From positions 1 to 64,000 of the forward strand of contig PFFW01000133.1 in the NCBI GenBank assembly GCA_002781745.1: a DNA stretch of 64,000 nt. Reading direction: 5' to 3'. Within the stretch, counting starts at the first letter, position 1; the number at the start of each line of letters is the position of its first letter. A program made the translations under genes and the position numbers. This document shows positions 59,010-64,000 of this stretch, piece by piece. The notes under the pieces were generated by a model. It ran no database searches and was not told the DNA's origin. It saw only the letters and a list, made by a program, of their open reading frames with translations. The DNA is from Rhodospirillales bacterium CG15_BIG_FIL_POST_REV_8_21_14_020_66_15. GTDB taxonomy: Bacteria > Pseudomonadota > Alphaproteobacteria > Rhodospirillales > Casp-alpha2.

Positions 59010-59373
59010 GCTACGTCGCGGCCCACCGTGGGGAAACCACCGTCACCCGGGTCCGAGACGGTCGGCCCGCTACGCCCCGTATCATCGGCATCGGCGCGCG
59101 GCTATCGTCGTGACGACCGGTGTTCGGCCCCCCGCCCGCGGTATCCGCCATCGTTCTGCCTCCTCAAGCCCTCATCCTGGTGCGGAGTCACCGGATGCGG
59201 CCATCAGATCACCGGAGGGCTCGAGGCTCCTTGATCTCGATCAAGTGGCACCCGCCATCGACCTCCCCCGCCTCGCGGGTTTCCGCGACAACCCGCATCT
59301 TCTCCTCGGCCGACCAATATCGTCGCTTGCCGCCACCCAATACCGTCCCACCGGGTATTCAGGCGGGAGAGGC
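59010..59373. other. 364-bp upstream region of ubiTUV
   Basis: No gene. It contains the FNR/FixK box at 59231-59244 and separates the fadE end from the ubiTUV operon. No terminator with a T tract is seen after fadE. Confidence 0.6.
59231..59244. promoter_or_regulatory. FNR/FixK box TTGATCTCGATCAA
   Basis: A perfect TTGAT-N4-ATCAA palindrome, the consensus for Fnr/FixK/Anr regulators. It is 222-235 bp upstream of ubiT, fitting low-oxygen induction of oxygen-independent ubiquinone synthesis. The Crp/Fnr regulator at 1031 has a matching recognition helix. Confidence 0.8.
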
Positions 59374-61791
59374 TCAGCGGAGCGTTTTGTAGCTTTCGGC
59401 GTCGAACCAGTCGACTTGGATCGCCCGCAGCCGCGCCGCGTCCGCGGCAGCCAGAAGGTCCATTTCCCCGGGGGTAATGACGTTGCCCTCGAGCGCCCGG
59501 CCGGCCAGGGTTTCCGTCGGCGCTTTCGCCAGCACCCCGGACGAAACCGCGGCGCGGACCTTGGCGACGGCGGGGCGGGCGGCCACGGCCGCCTCCAGCG
59601 CCCGCTCGAGCAGGCCGAGCCCCGGCGCGTCGTCCTTGGGCACGAAGATGCCGGCAGTCAGCCGCTCGCGCCGGGCGTCTCCTTCCAGCAGCGCATTCGC
59701 GACCCGGGCCCCCAGCGCATCGGAGGGCGGTTTCCGGGTCATGCCCCAGGGCAGCACGAACGGCCGCAGAACCCAGGCCACGGGCCGGATCGGGAAGTTG
59801 TCGCGCAATCCGGCCAGGGCGGTCTCGATCCGGAACAGCGCCAGGTCCAGCGACCAGCGCAGCAGAACCCTGTCCTCCTCCGGACCGCCGTCGTCATGGA
59901 AGCGCTTGAGCGCGGCCGAGCCCAGATACATCCACGCCAGCGCGTCGGCGAACCGGCCGCTCAACTTCTCGCGCCGCTTCAGCGAACCGCCGAGCGTCGC
60001 CATCGCCACGTCCGACAACAGGGCGAAGGCGGCGCTGTACGCCGTCAGCTTGCGGTAGTAAGGCGCCGCGACCCCGGCCACCGGCGTTTTCGCCAGGCGA
60101 CCGCCGGTCACAGCCAGCAGCAGCGACCTGACCGCGTTGGTCGCGGTGAAGTTCAGATGACCGAACAGGGCCTTGTCGAAGCGGCGCACATCGCCCGCGG
60201 CGACCGCGGCCATCTCGTCCTGGACGAAGGGATGACACCGCACCGCCCCCTGGCCGTATACGATCATGGAACGGGTCAGGATGTTGGCGCCCTCGACGGT
60301 GATGGCGACCGGCACGCCCGCGTAGCCCTTGCCGAGGATGTTCCTGGGCCCCCGGCAGATGGCCGCCCCGGCGCGGATGTCGAGGGCGTCGTTGAGGCAT
60401 TGCCGCATCCCCTCGGTCAGGTAGGCCTTGACGATGGCCGACAGCACCGACGGCTTTTCGCCGGCATCGACGTAGCCGCAGGTCAGCCGCCGGGCCGCGT
60501 CCATGAAGTAGGCGTGGCCGGCGATGCGGGCGAGCGGCTCCTCGATCCCCTCGAACCGGCCGATCGGCAATCCGAACTGCTCGCGCACGGTGCCGTAGGC
60601 GCCGGTCACCCGCGCCGCCAATTGAACCGCGCCGACGGACTGGGAGGGCAGCGAGATCGACCGCCCCGCGGCCAGACTCTCCATCAGCATGCGCCAGCCC
60701 TGGCCGATTCCGTCACGCCCGCCGATGACGAAATCCAGTGGAATGAACACGTCGGCGCCGAAGATCGGGCCGTTGGGGAACGGGATGCCCATGGGATCGT
60801 GCCGATTGCCGATGTCCATGCCCTCAAGGCCGCGGGGCAACAAGGCACAGGTAATGCCGAGGTCTTCCGCGCCGCCGAGCAGGCCATCAGGATCAAACGC
60901 CCTGAACGCCAGCCCGATCACCGTCGCGACCGGTGCCAGGGTGATGTAGCGCTTGGTGAAATTCAGGCGCAGCCCCAGGACCTCCCGGCCATCGTGGGTT
61001 CCGGTGCAGACCACGCCCGAACTCTGCCCGTTGGCGGCGTCGCTGCCGGCGGTGGGTTCGGTCAGCGCGAAGCAGGGAATCTCCTCTCCCCGCGCGAGTC
61101 GGGGCAGATAGTGTCTTTTCTGTTCCTCGGTGCCGTAGTGGAGCAGCAGTTCCCCCGGCCCCAGCGAGTTGGGCACCATGACCACGACGGCGGCGGTAAC
61201 GCTGCGGCTGGTCAGCTTGACCACCACCGAGGAATGCGCCAGGCCCGAGAACCCGAGGCCGCCGTACTGTTCCGGAATAATCATGCCGAAGAAGCCGTTC
61301 TTCTTGAGGAACGCCCACGCGGCTTCGGGCAGATCGCGGTTCTGGGTAATCTCCCAGTCGTCGATCATCCGGCAGAATTCCTCGACCGGGCCGTTCAGGA
61401 ACGCCTGTTCCTTGTCGCTCAGGGCGCGGGGCTGGAAATCCAGCAGCTTGCGCCAGTCCGGATCGCCGGAAAACAACTCGCCGTCCCAGCCGACCGTGCC
61501 GGCCTCGAGCGCGATCCGCTCGGTTTCGCCCATGGCCGGAAGAATGCGCCGAACGCGCGACAGGGCGGGCGTCGAGACCACGAGCCGGCGGATCGCGGGA
61601 ATCCCGGAAAGCGCGGCCAGGACCACGGCCACGCCCAGCGCGACCTGTAATCCGGCGGTGATTTCACCCTGGCGCAGCGCCGCGGCGGCGATAAGAAGGA
61701 ACAGCGCGACCGTCCAGGCGAGAAACCCGCGCCCCAGGTACAGGCCGGCCACGAACCAAACGAGAGCGACGAAGACAAGGGCCGCGGTCAT
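59374..61791 (-). CDS. fadE: Acyl-CoA dehydrogenase (FadE type)
   Basis: An 805-aa FadE-family dehydrogenase, the first step of fatty-acid beta-oxidation. It has two or three membrane segments at the start (about 3-60: VFVALVWFVAGLYLGRGFLA), the acyl-CoA dehydrogenase core (IPEQYGGLGFSGLAHSS; ALTEPTAGSDAANGQ; RSISLPSQSVGA) and the FadE C-terminal domain (DUF1974). E. coli FadE is 814 aa. It begins 10 bp after the end of the hydratase/dehydrogenase gene, so the two form an operon. Confidence 0.93.
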   Translation of the reverse strand: MTAALVFVALVWFVAGLYLGRGFLAWTVALFLLIAAAALRQGEITAGLQVALGVAVVLAALSGIPAIRRLVVSTPALSRVRRILPAMGETERIALEAGTVGWDGELFSGDPDWRKLLDFQPRALSDKEQAFLNGPVEEFCRMIDDWEITQNRDLPEAAWAFLKKNGFFGMIIPEQYGGLGFSGLAHSSVVVKLTSRSVTAAVVVMVPNSLGPGELLLHYGTEEQKRHYLPRLARGEEIPCFALTEPTAGSDAANGQSSGVVCTGTHDGREVLGLRLNFTKRYITLAPVATVIGLAFRAFDPDGLLGGAEDLGITCALLPRGLEGMDIGNRHDPMGIPFPNGPIFGADVFIPLDFVIGGRDGIGQGWRMLMESLAAGRSISLPSQSVGAVQLAARVTGAYGTVREQFGLPIGRFEGIEEPLARIAGHAYFMDAARRLTCGYVDAGEKPSVLSAIVKAYLTEGMRQCLNDALDIRAGAAICRGPRNILGKGYAGVPVAITVEGANILTRSMIVYGQGAVRCHPFVQDEMAAVAAGDVRRFDKALFGHLNFTATNAVRSLLLAVTGGRLAKTPVAGVAAPYYRKLTAYSAAFALLSDVAMATLGGSLKRREKLSGRFADALAWMYLGSAALKRFHDDGGPEEDRVLLRWSLDLALFRIETALAGLRDNFPIRPVAWVLRPFVLPWGMTRKPPSDALGARVANALLEGDARRERLTAGIFVPKDDAPGLGLLERALEAAVAARPAVAKVRAAVSSGVLAKAPTETLAGRALEGNVITPGEMDLLAAADAARLRAIQVDWFDAESYKTLR

Positions 61792-61801
61792 GACTGTCTC
61801 C

Positions 61802-64000
61802 TCAATTTCGCAGGGGTTTGCCGGTCTTCAGCATGTGTTTCACGCGGGCGGCGGTCTGCGGCGTGCGGATCAGCTCCATGAACGCCGCGACCTCCAGAGT
61901 CAGGATTTCGTCTTCCCCGATGGATTCCGTCATGTCGGTGGCGCCGCCGGACAGCACGCCGGCCAAGGCATGGGCGACCGTGACATCGTGCGCCGTCGCC
62001 TTGCCCTGCTTGCGGAATCCGGCGACCGCCAGATCCATGGCGACCCGCGCCGTCGGACCGGGAAGCCGGATTTTCTGCGCCTCGGGAGCCTGGTAGCCGG
62101 CGGCCAGGTCGAGCGCGCGCGCCTTGGCATCGGCCAGCAGCCGGTCACGGTTCATGGTGATGCCGTCATCGGGCCGCAGGAACAGGTGGTCCCGGGCCTC
62201 CGCCGCGGACTTGGCGACGACGGCCATGGCGATGGTTTCGAAGACGCGGGTGACGGCGGGCATGGGACCTTTTTTGCGGTCGGGGTTGGCGGTCCAGCGC
62301 AGCAGCATCTCCTTGCAGCCGCCCCAGCCGGGAACGATGCCGACGCCGGCTTCGACCAGCCCGACATAGGTCTCGGCATGGGCCTGAACCGCATCGCAAT
62401 GCAACAGGATCTCGCAGCCGCCGCCCAAGGCCAGGCCGGATGGCGCGCCGACCACGGGGAACGGCGCGAACTTGAGCCGCCTGTAGGTCTTCTGGCCCAT
62501 GGTGATCAGGGGCCTGACGAGAAACCAGGCATGCAGGAACATGGGGATCAGCAAAAGGCCGATGTTGGCGCCGACGGAAAACTGGCCGGCGTCGTTGTAG
62601 ATCACCAGTGCCTTGAAATCCCGGCGCACGATGTCGACGGCCTTGTCGACCATGGACAGGGTGAACGGGTTGAGCGAATTCATCTTGGAATGGAATTCGA
62701 GACAGGCAACCCCATCTCCGATGTCCCACAGGCTGGCGGACCGGTTGCCGGCCACCGGCCGGGACCGTCGCTTGACGTCCTCCAACAGCAGAACGCTCTC
62801 GGCGCGGGGCACCGGAACATAGCCTTCCGCTTCGGTGAACTGGCACAGGACGCCGCCGTCAACCCGGTAGAAGGTGCCGTCACCGACCCGTTCCAGGAAC
62901 GGCGGCACCTCGCCGCCTTCGGCCCGCAGGCGGGCCGCGAACCAGGCCGGGTCCAGCTTGTCCAGCAGCTCGAACGGGCCGAACTTCCAGTTGTAGCCGA
63001 GCCGCATGGCCGAGTCGACCGAGGCCGGATCGTCGGCGATCTCCGGAATCAGGCGCGCCGCGTAGGCAAGCGTCTTGCCCATCACCGCCCAGGCATAGCG
63101 CCCCGCGGCATCGGGATGGCCCAGGAGCGCCCGGGGACCGCCTTTCTTCGCCGCCTTGACGGCCGCCACCGACGGCCGGCGCGCATCGTGATAGCCGCCT
63201 GTCTTCAGGTCGATGACCTGCTTGGTACGCTTGTCGCCGGACGCGGGGTCGAGCCGGTAGAACCCGCCCTTGCCCTTGCGCCCGGTGTAGCCGTCAGCGA
63301 TCATCCGCTTGATCAGGTCCGGTTCGCGGTAGACGGCGTGGAACGGGTCGCCGTCCTTGAGCGCGCCGGCCATGCTCGTCAAAACATGGGGCATCAGGTC
63401 CAGGCCGACCAGATCCAGCAGCCCGAACACCCCGGTCCTGGGAATGCCGAAAGGACGGCCGATGGCGGCGTCGGCGGTTTCGACGTCGATGCCGCGGTCG
63501 ATCGCCTCGACCACGGCGCATTGCAGCCAGTAGGTGCCGATCCGGTTGGCGATGAAGCCGGGCGTGTCCTTGCAGGCGATGACGGTCTTGCCCAGCGTGC
63601 GGTCGGCGAAATTGCGGACCGCCCGGGTGACGCTGTCCAACGTGTCGGGGCCGGAGACAAGCTCGAACAGGCGCATGTAGCGCGGCGGGTTGAAGAAATG
63701 CGTGATCAGGAAGTGCTGGCGAAAGGCGTCGTCGACGCCTTGCGTCAACACGTCGAGCGGAATTGTCGACGTGTTCGACGAGACCACCGCCCGCGTGTGG
63801 CGCACCGCGGCGATCCGCCCGTACAGATCGCGTTTGACGGCCGGGTTCTCGATCACCGCCTCGATGATCCAGTCGCAGTCGGCCAGGCGGCTCAGGTGGT
63901 CCTCGGTGTTGCCCGGCGTGATCAGCCTGGCGTTGCGCGCATGCATCAGGGGGGCCGGGTCGGCCTTCAGCAATTTGTCGATGGCGCCCTTGGCGACCGC
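61802..64000 (-). CDS. 3-hydroxyacyl-CoA dehydrogenase/enoyl-CoA hydratase (partial)
   Basis: The 3' portion of a bifunctional beta-oxidation enzyme; the frame runs off the right edge, so the N-terminal NAD-binding start is missing. The dehydrogenase domain comes first (SSNTSTIPL, THFFNPPRYM with catalytic His, FIANRIGTYW) and the enoyl-CoA hydratase domain second (SGLALGGGCEILLHC; VEAGVGIVPGWGG). This order matches FadN of Bacillus rather than FadB/FadJ, which carry the hydratase first. At least 732 residues are visible. Confidence 0.92.
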   Translation of the reverse strand, partial: AVAKGAIDKLLKADPAPLMHARNARLITPGNTEDHLSRLADCDWIIEAVIENPAVKRDLYGRIAAVRHTRAVVSSNTSTIPLDVLTQGVDDAFRQHFLITHFFNPPRYMRLFELVSGPDTLDSVTRAVRNFADRTLGKTVIACKDTPGFIANRIGTYWLQCAVVEAIDRGIDVETADAAIGRPFGIPRTGVFGLLDLVGLDLMPHVLTSMAGALKDGDPFHAVYREPDLIKRMIADGYTGRKGKGGFYRLDPASGDKRTKQVIDLKTGGYHDARRPSVAAVKAAKKGGPRALLGHPDAAGRYAWAVMGKTLAYAARLIPEIADDPASVDSAMRLGYNWKFGPFELLDKLDPAWFAARLRAEGGEVPPFLERVGDGTFYRVDGGVLCQFTEAEGYVPVPRAESVLLLEDVKRRSRPVAGNRSASLWDIGDGVACLEFHSKMNSLNPFTLSMVDKAVDIVRRDFKALVIYNDAGQFSVGANIGLLLIPMFLHAWFLVRPLITMGQKTYRRLKFAPFPVVGAPSGLALGGGCEILLHCDAVQAHAETYVGLVEAGVGIVPGWGGCKEMLLRWTANPDRKKGPMPAVTRVFETIAMAVVAKSAAEARDHLFLRPDDGITMNRDRLLADAKARALDLAAGYQAPEAQKIRLPGPTARVAMDLAVAGFRKQGKATAHDVTVAHALAGVLSGGATDMTESIGEDEILTLEVAAFMELIRTPQTAARVKHMLKTGKPLRN

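Noticed and set aside
58990-61650. 886-codon rightward open frame opposite fadE
   Set aside because: It is antisense to a clear FadE and has Arg/Gly/Gln-rich composition with no motif; a by-product of high GC content.
1-64000. CRISPR arrays, rRNA or tRNA genes, prophage
   Set aside because: No regular spaced repeats beyond short operators, no conserved rRNA/tRNA sequence and no phage structural genes were recognised.

Overview
The window looks like about 64 kb of a GC-rich alphaproteobacterial chromosome, probably Rhodospirillales-like. The pointers are the high GC content, the FixK-like Crp/Fnr regulator, the ubiTUV genes for oxygen-independent ubiquinone synthesis, the 17-kDa-antigen-type lipoprotein and the Ehr-type respiratory complex. 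No rRNA, tRNA, CRISPR array or intact mobile element was seen. The taxonomic placement is an inference from gene content.

Region by region. 1-5.5 kb is a signalling block: an OmpR-type regulator, a Crp/Fnr regulator, a hypothetical protein, and a lipoprotein/response-regulator/histidine-kinase operon. 5.2-12.1 kb holds small envelope proteins, a phosphomannomutase/phosphoglucomutase, PEP synthase, and an ECF sigma/anti-sigma pair. 12.4-16.7 kb codes for two outer-membrane beta-barrels and a zinc-ribbon/peptidoglycan-binding membrane protein. 17-38.7 kb is a complete Wzx/Wzy-type exopolysaccharide locus. It has a dedicated response regulator, GDP-mannose and GDP-fucose synthesis (manC, gmd, fcl, with the mutase at 6.3 kb), galE, Wza/Wzc export, a WcaJ-type priming transferase, several GT4 glycosyltransferases (one a double-domain fusion), a polymerase, a flippase, a pyruvyl transferase and a beta-helix protein. 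The product is probably a fucose-containing, pyruvylated, colanic-acid-like polymer.

39.0-43.3 kb is the most unusual part. It holds an 84-residue secreted-type His/Gly-rich peptide with its own terminator, a nucleotidyltransferase, a PqqD-HprK fusion kinase and a QueC-like PP-loop ATPase. The set resembles the tailoring genes of phosphorylated lasso-peptide clusters but has no recognisable lasso cyclase or protease. 43.2-47.2 kb has divergent opgH and opgD-like genes for periplasmic glucans. 47.2-54.7 kb is an operon for a membrane-bound Ehr complex (related to energy-converting hydrogenases) that lacks the NiFe cysteines and the ferredoxin-like subunit, led by a small HTH gene. 54.9-56.5 kb has a surface-antigen lipoprotein, two gene relics and a ribosome hibernation factor. 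56.5-59 kb is ubiTUV behind a perfect FNR/FixK box. 59.4-64 kb is fatty-acid beta-oxidation (fadE and a bifunctional hydratase/dehydrogenase cut by the window edge).

A recurrent directional DNA motif, (G/A)TGA-N6-CTGTGAC with an 11-bp period, occurs in front of at least five leftward genes: a glycine-zipper lipoprotein, ppsA, the ECF sigma gene, gmd and the PqqD-HprK kinase. It looks like a direct-repeat operator for an OmpR/PhoB-type regulator and suggests that envelope, precursor and peptide-kinase genes share control.
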